64,000 nucleotides of DNA, from positions 62,001 through 126,000 of the forward strand of contig NZ_SMZP01000008.1 in NCBI RefSeq assembly GCF_013181195.1. The letters are read 5' to 3'. Under the pieces are notes generated by a model that had not been told where the DNA came from, searched no databases, and saw nothing but the letters and a program-made list of their open reading frames with translations. Shown piece after piece: positions 17,780 through 25,420 of this stretch (its first letter is position 1; every line of letters begins with the position of its first letter). The translations under genes and the position numbers were made by a program. The DNA is from Caulobacter sp. RHG1. GTDB taxonomy: Bacteria > Pseudomonadota > Alphaproteobacteria > Caulobacterales > Caulobacteraceae.

Positions 17780-20322
17780 GCCGCGCCATCGCCCTCGACC
17801 GCTGGACGGCCTGCGACGTCGATCCCGGCGCGGGCGAGCCGCCGGTCCTGACGACCGGACTGGCCATCTCCGCCCCCGGCGACCTCTACCAGGCCCTGGT
17901 CGCGGCCGGCCGCCTGGACCATCCGTTCGAAGGCCGCAACGAGACCGAGGCCGCTTGGGTGCGCGACCGCGAATGGTGGTGGCGCACGACCTTCGCCGCG
18001 CCCGACTGGAGCCCTGACGACGACATCGCCCTGGTGTTCGAGGGGCTCGACACCTTTGCGGAGGTCTTTCTGGACGGCGTGCCCCTGGGACGCGCCGACA
18101 ACATGTTCCGCAGCTGGCGCTATGATCTGGCCGCCCGTGTCACACCGGGCGCGACGCACCAGCTGGCGATCCGGTTCGAGCCCACGGCCAAGGCCCTGGA
18201 GGGGCGAGCCCCTCCCCCGCCCTGGGCCGCCTTCACCGACCGCATCAGCCGCTCGAAGCGCAATCTGATGCGCAAGGCCCAGTTCGGATGGGGCTGGGAC
18301 TGGGGACCCGACCTGCCGACGGTCGGCGTCTGGAGACCGGCCCGGATCGAGGTCCGGCCGCGCCGTCGCCTCGACGATGTCCGCTTCGCCGTCCGTTCGG
18401 TTTCGCAACAGCGCGCCGACGCCTCCGTCACGGTCGAGCGCAGCGCCGCCGCCCAGGGCGCTGTGGTCCAGATCACCCTCACCGCCCCTGATGGCGTTGT
18501 CGTCGCCGAGCAGCACGCGGAAGGCGATGGGCCGATCCACATCGCCATCGACCATCCCAGGCTGTGGTGGACGGCCGATCTAGGCGACCAGCCGCTCTAT
18601 GATCTCCGCGTGCGCCTGTTCGACGGCGACCATGTCGTGGACGAGATCCGTCGCCGCGTCGGCTTGCGCACCATCGCGCTGGACCAATCTCCGGATCCGG
18701 ACGAGCCCGGCGCGACCTTCTTCCGCTTCGTGCTGAACGGCGAGCCGCTCTTCGCCAAGGGCGCCTGCTGGGTTCCCGCCAGCTCGTTCGTCGCCGATGT
18801 CGACGTGGCGGCCTACACGCGGCTGATCGACCAGACGGTCGGCGCCAACATGAACATGATGCGGGTGTGGGGCGGCGGGATCTACGAGCCCGACCTGTTC
18901 TACGACCTCTGTGACGCGAAGGGCGTGCTGGTCTGGCAGGACTTCATGTTCGCCTGCGCCCCCTATCCCGACGACGAACCGTTCGTGGCCGCCGTGCGCG
19001 CCGAGGCCGACGAGCAGGTGCGCCGCCTGCGCCACCACCCGTGCCTGGCTCTGTGGTGCGGCAACAACGAGAACCAGGCCATTCACCGGATCAATGTCGA
19101 CGTGTCCGGCGTCGACACGCCGCTGCCCGGTGCGATCCTCTACGACACGGTGCTGCCGGACCTGCTGGCGACGCTGGATCCCGACACGCCCTATTGGCCC
19201 GGCAGCCCCTGGGGCGGCGCGAATCCCAACAGCATGAAGGCGGGCGACGTCCACGACTGGACCGTCTGGCACGGCGTGCCGCCCATCCCGGACGACCACA
19301 TGGTCGAACCGTTCGGCTTTTCGCCCGACAAGATCGGCTACCAGCGCTATGCCGAGGACACCGGCCGCTTCATCAGCGAGTTCGGGATCCAGGCTGCGCC
19401 CGCCCTGGCCACCCTGGAGCGCTGGATGGACCCCGCCGACCTGTCGCCCGACAGCGAAGGCTTCGAGCAGCGCATCAAGGACGAGGCGCGCAAGGCCCTG
19501 GCCATGATCGGTCCGGTCACCGGACCGCCCGCGTCGCTGCAGGACTATGTCGACTTCACCCAATGGACCCAGGCCGAAGGGCTGAAGTTCGGCATCGAGC
19601 ACTTCCGCCGCCGCCGGCCGCATTGCTCGGGCGCGCTGCTCTGGCAGTTCAACGACTGCTGGCCCTGCGTCAGCTGGAGCCTGGTCGACTACGACGGCGT
19701 CGAGAAGGCGGCCTATCACGCGGTGCGCCGCGCCTTCGCGCCCGTCCTGGCCTCGTTCAAGCCGGCGCCCGATGGAGCCGTCGAACTCTGGATCAGCAAT
19801 GACACGCGCGAGCCCGTTCGAGGCGAGGTCACGATCCTTCTGGAAGGCCTGGACGGCGCCGCCATCGAGCGCTGGACCACCGCCTATGGCGCCCCGGCCG
19901 GCGGGCACGCCACGCCCTGGCGCGTCCCGCTTCCCTCGGCGCCCGACCGTGTGCTGCGGGCCCTCTGCGGCGCCGCAAGGTTTGAGCCGGCCCGACACTT
20001 CTTCGCCCCGATCAGGGACCTGAAGCTGAGCGACGGCGAGCCCCGCGTCCGGGTCACCCGGCTTGGCCCCAACGCCCTCCGCGTCGAGCTGACATCGCCT
20101 GTCTGCCTGCCGTTCGTCCACCTGACGTCCGCCCGGCCGGACCTGCGCTTCAGCGACAACCATTTCGATCTCTTCCCCGGCGACGTCCGCCGGATCGAGA
20201 TCACGGGCGCGGCGCCGTTCGGAGCGATCGACCTGGACCTCGCCTGGTGGCGAACCGACGGCCGCCCGGGATCCCGGCGTTTGCCGAGCGCTGCGCCCCT
20301 CACGTCAGGCGCAGCCTTGTGA
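17776..20322 (+). CDS. glycoside hydrolase family 2, beta-mannosidase type
   Basis: This 848-residue protein has the length of beta-mannosidases. The N-terminal sugar-binding domain (EWWWRTTFAAPDW, EVFLDGVPLG) is followed by the FGWGWDWGPDLPTVGVWRP motif, which is strongly associated with mannosidases within GH2. The acid/base Glu lies in LWCGNNENQ and the nucleophile Glu in FISEFGIQAAP. There is no signal peptide, so it is cytoplasmic and needs an imported glycoside. It is coupled to the hydrolase upstream and faces away from the uptake and beta-oxidation genes. Activity on other beta-glycosides cannot be excluded. Confidence 0.92.
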   Translation: MSRAIALDRWTACDVDPGAGEPPVLTTGLAISAPGDLYQALVAAGRLDHPFEGRNETEAAWVRDREWWWRTTFAAPDWSPDDDIALVFEGLDTFAEVFLDGVPLGRADNMFRSWRYDLAARVTPGATHQLAIRFEPTAKALEGRAPPPPWAAFTDRISRSKRNLMRKAQFGWGWDWGPDLPTVGVWRPARIEVRPRRRLDDVRFAVRSVSQQRADASVTVERSAAAQGAVVQITLTAPDGVVVAEQHAEGDGPIHIAIDHPRLWWTADLGDQPLYDLRVRLFDGDHVVDEIRRRVGLRTIALDQSPDPDEPGATFFRFVLNGEPLFAKGACWVPASSFVADVDVAAYTRLIDQTVGANMNMMRVWGGGIYEPDLFYDLCDAKGVLVWQDFMFACAPYPDDEPFVAAVRAEADEQVRRLRHHPCLALWCGNNENQAIHRINVDVSGVDTPLPGAILYDTVLPDLLATLDPDTPYWPGSPWGGANPNSMKAGDVHDWTVWHGVPPIPDDHMVEPFGFSPDKIGYQRYAEDTGRFISEFGIQAAPALATLERWMDPADLSPDSEGFEQRIKDEARKALAMIGPVTGPPASLQDYVDFTQWTQAEGLKFGIEHFRRRRPHCSGALLWQFNDCWPCVSWSLVDYDGVEKAAYHAVRRAFAPVLASFKPAPDGAVELWISNDTREPVRGEVTILLEGLDGAAIERWTTAYGAPAGGHATPWRVPLPSAPDRVLRALCGAARFEPARHFFAPIRDLKLSDGEPRVRVTRLGPNALRVELTSPVCLPFVHLTSARPDLRFSDNHFDLFPGDVRRIEITGAAPFGAIDLDLAWWRTDGRPGSRRLPSAAPLTSGAAL

Positions 20323-20354
20323 TCCCGTCTGAAAACCCTTACCCCACGCGGGAC

Positions 20355-20395
20355 GGGGACGTGGCGGAATGGTAGACGCGCCGGACTTAAAATCC
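20355..20395 (+). pseudogene. tRNA-Leu(UAA), 5' part only, cut in the anticodon arm
   Basis: The bases match a leucine tRNA from the first acceptor strand (GGGGACG) through the D-arm (GGCGGAATGGTAGACGC) and anticodon stem CCGGA to the loop CTTAAAA with anticodon TAA. The 3' anticodon strand should read TCCGG but breaks after TCC. No variable arm, T-arm or matching 3' acceptor (CGTCCCC) follows here, and none was found elsewhere in the window. An integrase gene begins two bases later. This is best read as the left junction of an island inserted in the anticodon loop, leaving a non-functional half gene. Confidence 0.85.
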
Positions 20396-20396
20396 T

Positions 20397-21764
20397 ATGC
20401 GCACCGATCCCAAATCCAGAAATTCTCAAGAAACAACAACATCTTATCGCAAGCCCAAGGCAACGCTTAGCACAGAGCTAGCACACTCCGCCGGGGCTCT
20501 ATCACAATCCCGACTTATCGGACTTTCGGCGCCGCGCGACGGGCGACACGCGATCCTGGACGGCAAGGTTCAGCTTTATCTGCGCAGCGGCAGCCCCAAC
20601 TGGCAGTGCGCCTGCTCGGTCGGCCGCCGCCAGCACCGCGCCAACACCGGCGAGGACGGCCTCACCCGGGCAGCCGCCTTCGCAAGCGACTGGTTTCGTA
20701 CGCTGAACGCCAATGATGCCGTCGGCCCGACGGCGGCCCAGCCGATCCCTCGCCCCGCTTCGCTCGCAGGCCGGCGCGTTCCGCGCGCAGCCGCCCGCGC
20801 GCCGCAGCAAACCTTCCGAGAGGCGGCCAGCCGCTTCATGGTCGAGTTCGAGGCCCTGACAAAAGGCCAGCGCAATCCGATCTACGTCGACGGTCATCGC
20901 GCCCGGCTGGCCAACTACCTGATCCCATTCTTTGGCGCGATGAGCGTGCGCGAGGTCGACGCCGGCGTGATCGCCGAATATCGCGTCATGCGAATGAGCG
21001 ATCGCCGCGGACCGCCAGCCCGGAGCACCCTGCATCAGGAGATCGTCTGCCTGCGCCAGGTGTTGAAGACGGCGATCCGGCTGCGCTGGATCGACCACCT
21101 CCCCGACCTTTCGGCGCCGTACGGCCGATCGGGCAAAATCTCGCACCGCGCCTGGTTTTCGCCCGAGGAATGGAAGCTCTTCGAAGAGGCCCTGCATGAC
21201 CGGGTGGCCAAGCCTCGCAAGGCGCGCTGGCGCGAGGCTGGTGAGAACCTGCGCGACTACGCGCTGATCATGATCAACACCGGCCTGCGGCCCGATGAGT
21301 CGTTACGCCTGGAGTACCGCGACGTCGCCGTCGTCACCGACGACGCGACCGGCGAGCGCCTGCTGGAAATCGCCGTCCGCGGCAAGCGCGGCGTCGGCTG
21401 GTGCAAGAGCATGCCCGAGGCGGTGGAGCCCTTCCTCCGCCTCAAAGCGCGCAACGCCGGCCAGCCGCTGGATCGCCTTTTCCCATCGTTCCAGCGCGAG
21501 CTCTTCAACGCCCTGCTCGACGAGCTGAAAATGAAGACGGACCGCGAAGGCCGCCGACGCACCGCCTACAGCCTGCGCCACACCTACATCAGCACCCGCC
21601 TCATGCACGGCGCCGACATCTATCAGGTGGCCAAGAACTGCCGCACCAGCGTCGAGATGATCGAGACCTACTACGCCGCGCACATCAAGAATGCGATCGA
21701 CGCCTCGGCGATCAATGTCCGCAAAGCCCGCCCATCTCCTACCGGCGCAACGCCTGCGCCGTGA
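20397..21764 (+). CDS. tyrosine-type site-specific integrase (left copy)
   Basis: This protein of about 455 residues is a phage/ICE-type integrase. The N-terminal part has a zinc-ribbon-like or beta-sheet stretch (SPNWQCACSVGRRQH), a SAM-like core-binding domain starting near FREAASRFMVEFEALTKGQR, then the catalytic domain with Arg in INTGLRPDESLRLEYRD, HxxR in YSLRHTYISTRL, and the nucleophile Tyr in MIETYYAAHIKN. The annotated ATG lies in the tRNA junction itself. The first 45 or so residues have no counterpart in the homologous integrase at 44.7 kb, so true translation may begin later. It probably made the tRNA-Leu junction next to it. Confidence 0.88.
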   Translation: MRTDPKSRNSQETTTSYRKPKATLSTELAHSAGALSQSRLIGLSAPRDGRHAILDGKVQLYLRSGSPNWQCACSVGRRQHRANTGEDGLTRAAAFASDWFRTLNANDAVGPTAAQPIPRPASLAGRRVPRAAARAPQQTFREAASRFMVEFEALTKGQRNPIYVDGHRARLANYLIPFFGAMSVREVDAGVIAEYRVMRMSDRRGPPARSTLHQEIVCLRQVLKTAIRLRWIDHLPDLSAPYGRSGKISHRAWFSPEEWKLFEEALHDRVAKPRKARWREAGENLRDYALIMINTGLRPDESLRLEYRDVAVVTDDATGERLLEIAVRGKRGVGWCKSMPEAVEPFLRLKARNAGQPLDRLFPSFQRELFNALLDELKMKTDREGRRRTAYSLRHTYISTRLMHGADIYQVAKNCRTSVEMIETYYAAHIKNAIDASAINVRKARPSPTGATPAP

Positions 21765-21891
21765 TCCTTGGCCGCTCAAGGCCGGAACCGGCCGACGCGG
21801 CTAAGCGCGAAGGGATGGGCCGGACGGTCCATACCGCTGGCGACCGCGCGCCGCACGGCGCGCAGCCATCGCAACGCTAAGCCTCCTGCGG

Positions 21892-21932
21892 CATTGCCGT
21901 AGACACCATTGATCAGGCTACGGCAATGCCGT
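21892..21932. promoter_or_regulatory. operator-like palindromes before the toxin-antitoxin array
   Basis: CATTGCCGTAG (21892-21902) and CTACGGCAATG (21918-21928) form an 11-bp perfect inverted repeat. The second arm also overlaps a 13-bp palindrome ACGGCAATGCCGT (21920-21932). They lie just before the relE-like start, where the XRE antitoxin would bind for autoregulation. Confidence 0.6.
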
Positions 21933-21946
21933 ATATGGGTGATGAA

Positions 21947-22261
21947 ATGGAAGTGGTTGTCGAAACGCCAACCTACCTCAAGGCGGCCAAGGCCGCGGGC
22001 ATGACCGAAGCGGAAATGAAGGCCGCAGCACTTTTGGTTTCGGCCGATCCGCAAGCCGGTGATTTGATGATCGGAACGGGCGGTCGCCGAAAGGTGCGCC
22101 TGGCCGGCAAAGGCAAAGGGAAGTCAGGCGGCTATCGCCTCATCACCTTCTACAAGATCGGTGAGCAAGTGTTCTTGCTGACCGTGTTCGCTATGGGCGA
22201 TCGCGCGAACCTGACCCAACGCGAGCGCAACGCCCTGAGAGATCTTACCGCCCTGCTCTGA
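21947..22261 (+). CDS. RelE/HigB-type toxin of a type II toxin-antitoxin module
   Basis: The protein has about 104 residues from the ATG at 21947. An earlier ATG at 21926 lies inside the operator palindrome and is less likely. The segment GDLMIGTGGRRKVRLAGKGK followed by SGGYRLITFYK and LLTVFAMGDRANLTQRER is the RelE/HigB2-like fold, whose members cleave mRNA on the ribosome. It is followed 28 bp later by an XRE antitoxin, the reversed toxin-first order typical of HigBA-like modules. The operator repeats just upstream fit autoregulation. Confidence 0.85.
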   Translation: MEVVVETPTYLKAAKAAGMTEAEMKAAALLVSADPQAGDLMIGTGGRRKVRLAGKGKGKSGGYRLITFYKIGEQVFLLTVFAMGDRANLTQRERNALRDLTALL

Positions 22262-22289
22262 GAACTGCGAGCAAGGCACGGAGAGCGCA

Positions 22290-22589
22290 ATGACGAAGAA
22301 AGCCTTTGAAAGCATAGCCGCAGGGCTCAAGGACGCTGTCTCAATCTCCGCGGGCCAAGCCGATCCCGCGAGCTATCGCGTCCACGTGCCCGCCGAGATC
22401 GACGTGAAGGCCATACGGGGCCAAATGGGCCTGAGCCAGGAGGCCTTCGCCGAACGCTTCGGCTTTGCCACCGCCACAGTACGCGACTGGGAGCAGAGGC
22501 GGCGACGGCCCGAGGCGAGCGCGCGGATCCTTCTGCGGGTCATCGAACGCGAGCCGGACGCCGTCCAGCGCGCTTTGCGCGACGGGTAG
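22290..22589 (+). CDS. XRE/HigA-like antitoxin
   Basis: This 99-residue helix-turn-helix protein is the likely antitoxin of the preceding RelE-like toxin. The DNA-binding part is at the C-terminal half: IRGQMGLSQEAFAERFGFAT followed by VRDWEQRRRRPEASAR. The N-terminal 40 residues would wrap the toxin. It is about the same size as the next gene and shares its domain order and the closing pattern (REPDAVQRAL), so the two are paralogues. Confidence 0.85.
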   Translation: MTKKAFESIAAGLKDAVSISAGQADPASYRVHVPAEIDVKAIRGQMGLSQEAFAERFGFATATVRDWEQRRRRPEASARILLRVIEREPDAVQRALRDG

Positions 22590-22627
22590 CTCCCCTCCCC
22601 TCGCCCCGCTAACGAAGGACGGCACCC

Positions 22628-22921
22628 ATGCAAGACACAAGAAGCTTCAACCGCATCATGCAAGGCCTTGCCGAGGTCGTGGAGATCGAGGCTGGCCGAG
22701 CTAAGCCCGCACGGACGCACGTCCCGGGGCGGCTAGATGTAAGAGCCATCCGAGAACGGCTGCACATGTCCCAAGCACAGTTCGCTGATCGCTTCGGCTT
22801 TCCCCAAGCGATGGTTGAGGACTGGGAGCAGCACCGGCGCCGGCCTGAGACCAGCGCGCGAATCTTGCTGACGATCATCGACCGTGAGCCTGAAGCGGTT
22901 CAGCGGGCCCTTTCATATTGA
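22628..22921 (+). CDS. second XRE antitoxin-like protein (orphan paralogue)
   Basis: This 97-residue protein has the same layout as the antitoxin before it: an N-terminal segment (FNRIMQGLAEVVEIEAGRAK), then a helix-turn-helix (IRERLHMSQAQFADRFGFPQ, VEDWEQHRRRPETSAR). It has no adjacent toxin of its own. It may be an extra antitoxin from duplication, able to bind the same operator or neutralise a related toxin from another replicon. Spacing of 38 bp from the previous stop suggests one transcript. Confidence 0.8.
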   Translation: MQDTRSFNRIMQGLAEVVEIEAGRAKPARTHVPGRLDVRAIRERLHMSQAQFADRFGFPQAMVEDWEQHRRRPETSARILLTIIDREPEAVQRALSY

Positions 22922-22936
22922 GAGAAGGAAGCGTTC

Positions 22937-23263
22937 ATGACCTCGTTCCTCGACTACGAGTTCACCTCTCCCCTACCCCACCCTGGCGAAATCCTGCGTG
23001 AGGCTTATTTGGCCCCGCGCAACATGACCGCTGGAGCCTTGGCCCAGGCGATGGATCTGAGTGGATCAGAGCGTGTCGAGCGGATCATCGGCGAGCTCAA
23101 GGCGGTGACCGCCGATACCGCCTTGCGGCTCGAGCGCGTGCTTGGCGTCAATGCTCAGTTCTGGATGAACCTTCAAACGCAGCACGATCTCTCGAAGGCG
23201 GCGATTAAAGGTCGAACGGCGTTGAGGGCGATCCCTGGTCTAACCCTCGCAAAACCCCAGTAA
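22937..23263 (+). CDS. HigA-family antidote protein without adjacent HigB
   Basis: This 108-residue protein has the HigA signature LPHPGEILREAYLAPRNM, then a helix-turn-helix (TAGALAQAMDLSG, EL..VTADTALRLERVLGV) and FWMNLQTQHDLS near the end. It starts 15 bp after the second XRE gene with AGAAGGAAG as a ribosome site. The HigB toxin that usually precedes HigA is missing, so this is a solitary antitoxin, the third in a row. A near-identical but 5'-truncated copy lies at 24.3 kb. Confidence 0.88.
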   Translation: MTSFLDYEFTSPLPHPGEILREAYLAPRNMTAGALAQAMDLSGSERVERIIGELKAVTADTALRLERVLGVNAQFWMNLQTQHDLSKAAIKGRTALRAIPGLTLAKPQ

Positions 23264-23426
23264 CAAAGGGGCGCACGCTCGCATTGTAGGGCCAACACTT
23301 CTGCGATTTTCATGCCCCTTGATGGAGGGCTTCCGATCGAAGACCCCCGCTCAGCGGTCCTTCAGGAGGTTGCGGTAGCGTTAGACAGCGGGGGACCGTT
23401 CACGAGGTTACATTCGCGCGACGCCG

Positions 23427-23729
23427 TTGCAATTTATTCCAGAAGGAATAAATTCATTCTCGGATAAATTTGGATGGCGGCTATCTGCACGATTGGGCCA
23501 CGGCCAGGCGCTGCTCAGCTGGTTTGAAAGCAGTGGCTTTGCCGATCGCTATGCGCCGATCTACATCGCGCTCCGGGCCCTGGTCAGAGGTGAGAAGACG
23601 TTGTTGGATGCCAACCTCGAGGTCCGACACGCCGCCAGCCAGATCTACGAGCGGCTCGTCGCCGGCCAGCCGCCTGGGCGCGCTTCCGGAGCCCGGGCGG
23701 CTGAGACGCGCGCACGCCACAGCAGATGA
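23427..23729 (+). pseudogene. unrecognised protein fragment (C-terminal piece)
   Basis: An open frame of 100 codons carries a plausible protein stretch, LSWFESSGFADRYAPIYIAL followed by RALVRGEKTLLDANLEVRHA. The first 15 codons run through the AT-rich hairpin and do not look coding. It is probably the end of a larger gene whose front was removed. I do not recognise the family. Confidence 0.35.
23431..23454. repeat. AT-rich perfect inverted repeat
   Basis: AATTTATTCC (23431-23440), a four-base loop AGAA, and GGAATAAATT (23445-23454) form a perfect 10-bp hairpin in a GC-rich genome. It could be the end of a lost mobile element, a recombination site or a terminator. It lies upstream of an orphan coding remnant. 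Confidence 0.5.
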
Positions 23730-23789
23730 TCATGGTCATTCGCCAATCTTTACAGCAGAGAATAAATCGACATACCGCTGCCGCTTCGG

Positions 23790-24135
23790 TGTCCAGTTAA
23801 ACCTAGTTGAACCGCCGCTCGTCGTCGCCGCGCGCCACCAAGAGGACGATATGATGGCCCCGCGGCGATTTGGCAGCAAGCTGCTGCACAAACTCGAACT
23901 CGGGATGGGCCCGCGAAGTCCCCCAGGTGACGCAGGTTGCGCGGGGAAAAGCCGCCCAATTCCGGAAATGACGCCGCCAAGTCAGCCGCCAAGTTTGTGA
24001 TGATCTTGGCTCCCCAGCCCGCGGCGCGTTCGCGCTCGCCTATGTCGCGGCCGAGGGACCAGTAGAGCGTGACCAATTCTCGGTTCACCGCAAAAGCGGC
24101 GCTGAGGCGCGCAGAATCGCAACCCCGGTGAGGGC
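23790..24135 (-). pseudogene. DUF1016/YhcG-type nuclease, N-terminal fragment with frameshift
   Basis: One minus-strand frame reads LVTLYWSLGRDIGERERAAG, then WGAKIITNLAADLAASFPEL and FSPRNLRHLGDFA, which is the conserved N-terminal domain of YhcG/DUF1016 proteins (PDDEXK nuclease family). The expected continuation (FVQQLAAKSP, IVLL) appears in another frame a few bases later and then stops. The PDDEXK catalytic domain is absent, so the gene is a frameshifted, truncated remnant. Confidence 0.75.
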
Positions 24136-24261
24136 CGCCTTCTGCTGATCCAGGCATAGCAGTACTGCTAGCAGCGTGGTCAGAAGCGGTGTTAGCAGCG
24201 GCATGTGGTACTCGACGTTGATCGCGGGGCGGAGCGGCGCCGGCGCTGGAACGAGGATCAG

Positions 24262-24531
24262 AAGGAGGCCTATCTGGCCCCGCGCAACATGACCGCTGGA
24301 GCCTTGGCCCAGGCGATGGATCTGAGTGGATCAGAGCATGTTGAGCGGATCATCGGCGAGCTCAAGGCGATGACCGCCGATACCGCCTTGCGGCTCGAGC
24401 GCGTGCTTGGCGTCAATGCTCAGTTCTCGATGAATCTTCAAACCCAGCATGATCTCTCGAAGGCTCCGATTGAAGGACGAACGGCGTTGAGGGCCGCCAT
24501 TTGCCTGTCGCCTAGCCGCATGCAGCCATAG
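24262..24531 (+). pseudogene. truncated duplicate of the higA-like gene
   Basis: From about 24268 to 24500 the DNA is nearly identical to 22995-23230, including EAYLAPRNMTAGALAQAMDL and the ERIIGELKAMTADTALRLER stretch. The N-terminal HPGEIL segment is replaced by unrelated sequence and the C-terminal end differs, so it is a partial copy. The few differences indicate a recent duplication. Confidence 0.75.
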
Positions 24532-24570
24532 CGATGCTTGCTCGTTGAGCCTTACAAGGAGGACGATTGC

Positions 24571-25158
24571 ATGTCTCGCGACGATGAGGAGAAGTTTCGC
24601 GAAACCCTGATTGGCGTCATCCCGCATTTGCGGGCTTTCGCAAGAAGCCTCGTTTACGACTCCGCTGACGCTGACGATCTCGTTCAAGAAACCCTGGCCA
24701 AGGCGCTATCGTCGCGCAGTCAGTTCAAGATGGGGACCAACCTTCGCGCTTGGACCTTCATGATCCTGCGCAATCGGTTCCTGTCCGACAAACGTAAGTC
24801 GTGGCGCCAATCGCAGCTGGATCCGGAAACGGCTGAACGTATTCTGGAGGCCACAAGCGACCCTTCGGCGGCCCTGGAACTCGACGACGTACGAAGAGCA
24901 TTGCGTCAGCTTCCCCATGTTCAGCGAGAGGCCTTGATCCTGGTTGGCGCTGGTGGGCTGTCCTACGAGGAGGCCGCCGAGATCGCCCAGGTTGCGGTAG
25001 GAACAGTCAAGAGCCGGCTCAATCGCGCTCGCCTCGCCCTCAACGAGATCATCGAAAAGCAGCGCGTGACGCCAGGCGGGGATCCCGTCTCGGCGGCTGA
25101 CGCCATGGGTGAAATCCTAGCCGAGATCGAGGCGCGCGTCGGCGAGGCCCAGCGTTAG
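24571..25158 (+). CDS. ECF RNA polymerase sigma factor, EcfG-like
   Basis: This 195-residue sigma factor has region 2 (LVYDSADADDLVQETLAKAL, NLRAWTFMILRNRFLSDKRK) and region 4 (LPHVQREALILVGAGGLSYE, AVGTVKSRLNRAR). The wording of regions 2 and 4 is closest to the EcfG/SigT group that drives the general stress response in Alphaproteobacteria. The ATG at 24571 has an ideal AAGGAGG site 9 bases upstream. No anti-sigma (NepR-like) gene or PhyR is next to it, so it would depend on regulators elsewhere in the genome. Confidence 0.9.
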   Translation: MSRDDEEKFRETLIGVIPHLRAFARSLVYDSADADDLVQETLAKALSSRSQFKMGTNLRAWTFMILRNRFLSDKRKSWRQSQLDPETAERILEATSDPSAALELDDVRRALRQLPHVQREALILVGAGGLSYEEAAEIAQVAVGTVKSRLNRARLALNEIIEKQRVTPGGDPVSAADAMGEILAEIEARVGEAQR

Positions 25159-25181
25159 CTCTGAATGGCCCATATGGGCCT

Positions 25182-25305
25182 CTAAAGCGCCAAGGCGCGC
25201 TTGAGGCCGTCATGCTCGAAGTCGTTTTCCATGCGCTTAACCTCGGCGGCGCGGGCGCCGGCCGCCCTGGCCACGTCGCGCCAGGTGGCAACAGCCCCCG
25301 GAGGG
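25182..25305 (-). pseudogene. possible C-terminal fragment of an unknown gene
   Basis: On the minus strand a frame ends at 25182-25184 with WRDVARAAGARAAEVKRMEN and FEHDGLKRALAL. This looks like a genuine C-terminus, perhaps of a HipA-like or related kinase, but I cannot confirm the family. Nothing recognisable precedes it, because the upstream bases join the PadR-like fragment on the other strand. Confidence 0.3.
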
Positions 25306-25321
25306 CGGGAGGCCGCCGCGG

Positions 25322-25420
25322 CATGCCTATCGCCTTACCGAATTGGGAATCCAGCTGGCTCGCGAAAACCCGCCTCTGGCCGCGACACCCGAGAACCTCG
25401 ACTGGTTGGCCAAGGCATGA
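25322..25420 (+). pseudogene. PadR-type regulator, C-terminal fragment
   Basis: The frame ending at 25418-25420 reads AYRLTELGIQLARENPPLAA then TPENLDWLAKA. This is the usual end of a PadR-like regulator, where YRLT-x-x-G follows the winged helix. The DNA-binding domain is gone. Its stop overlaps the start of the following membrane-protein gene (ATGA), which shows the two once formed an operon. Confidence 0.5.

Larger units (their letters stand above)
23264..24204. other. decayed region between toxin-antitoxin array and sigma factor gene
   Basis: No intact gene was found here. It holds an AT-rich perfect hairpin, an unrecognised coding remnant and a frameshifted DUF1016 fragment, listed separately. 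The density of broken pieces marks it as an insertion and deletion hot spot. Confidence 0.6.

Noticed and set aside
18580..20163. A 527-codon minus-strand frame
   Set aside because: It is antisense to the GH2 mannosidase, whose catalytic motifs are clear. The composition is typical of a shadow.
20355..20395. Functional tRNA-Leu call
   Set aside because: The 3' anticodon strand, variable arm, T-arm and acceptor 3' strand are missing, so it is reported as a remnant only.
25201..25416. N-terminal extension of the membrane protein
   Set aside because: The extra 72 codons read through a PadR fragment in the wrong frame. The ATG at 25417 is coupled to that fragment's stop.
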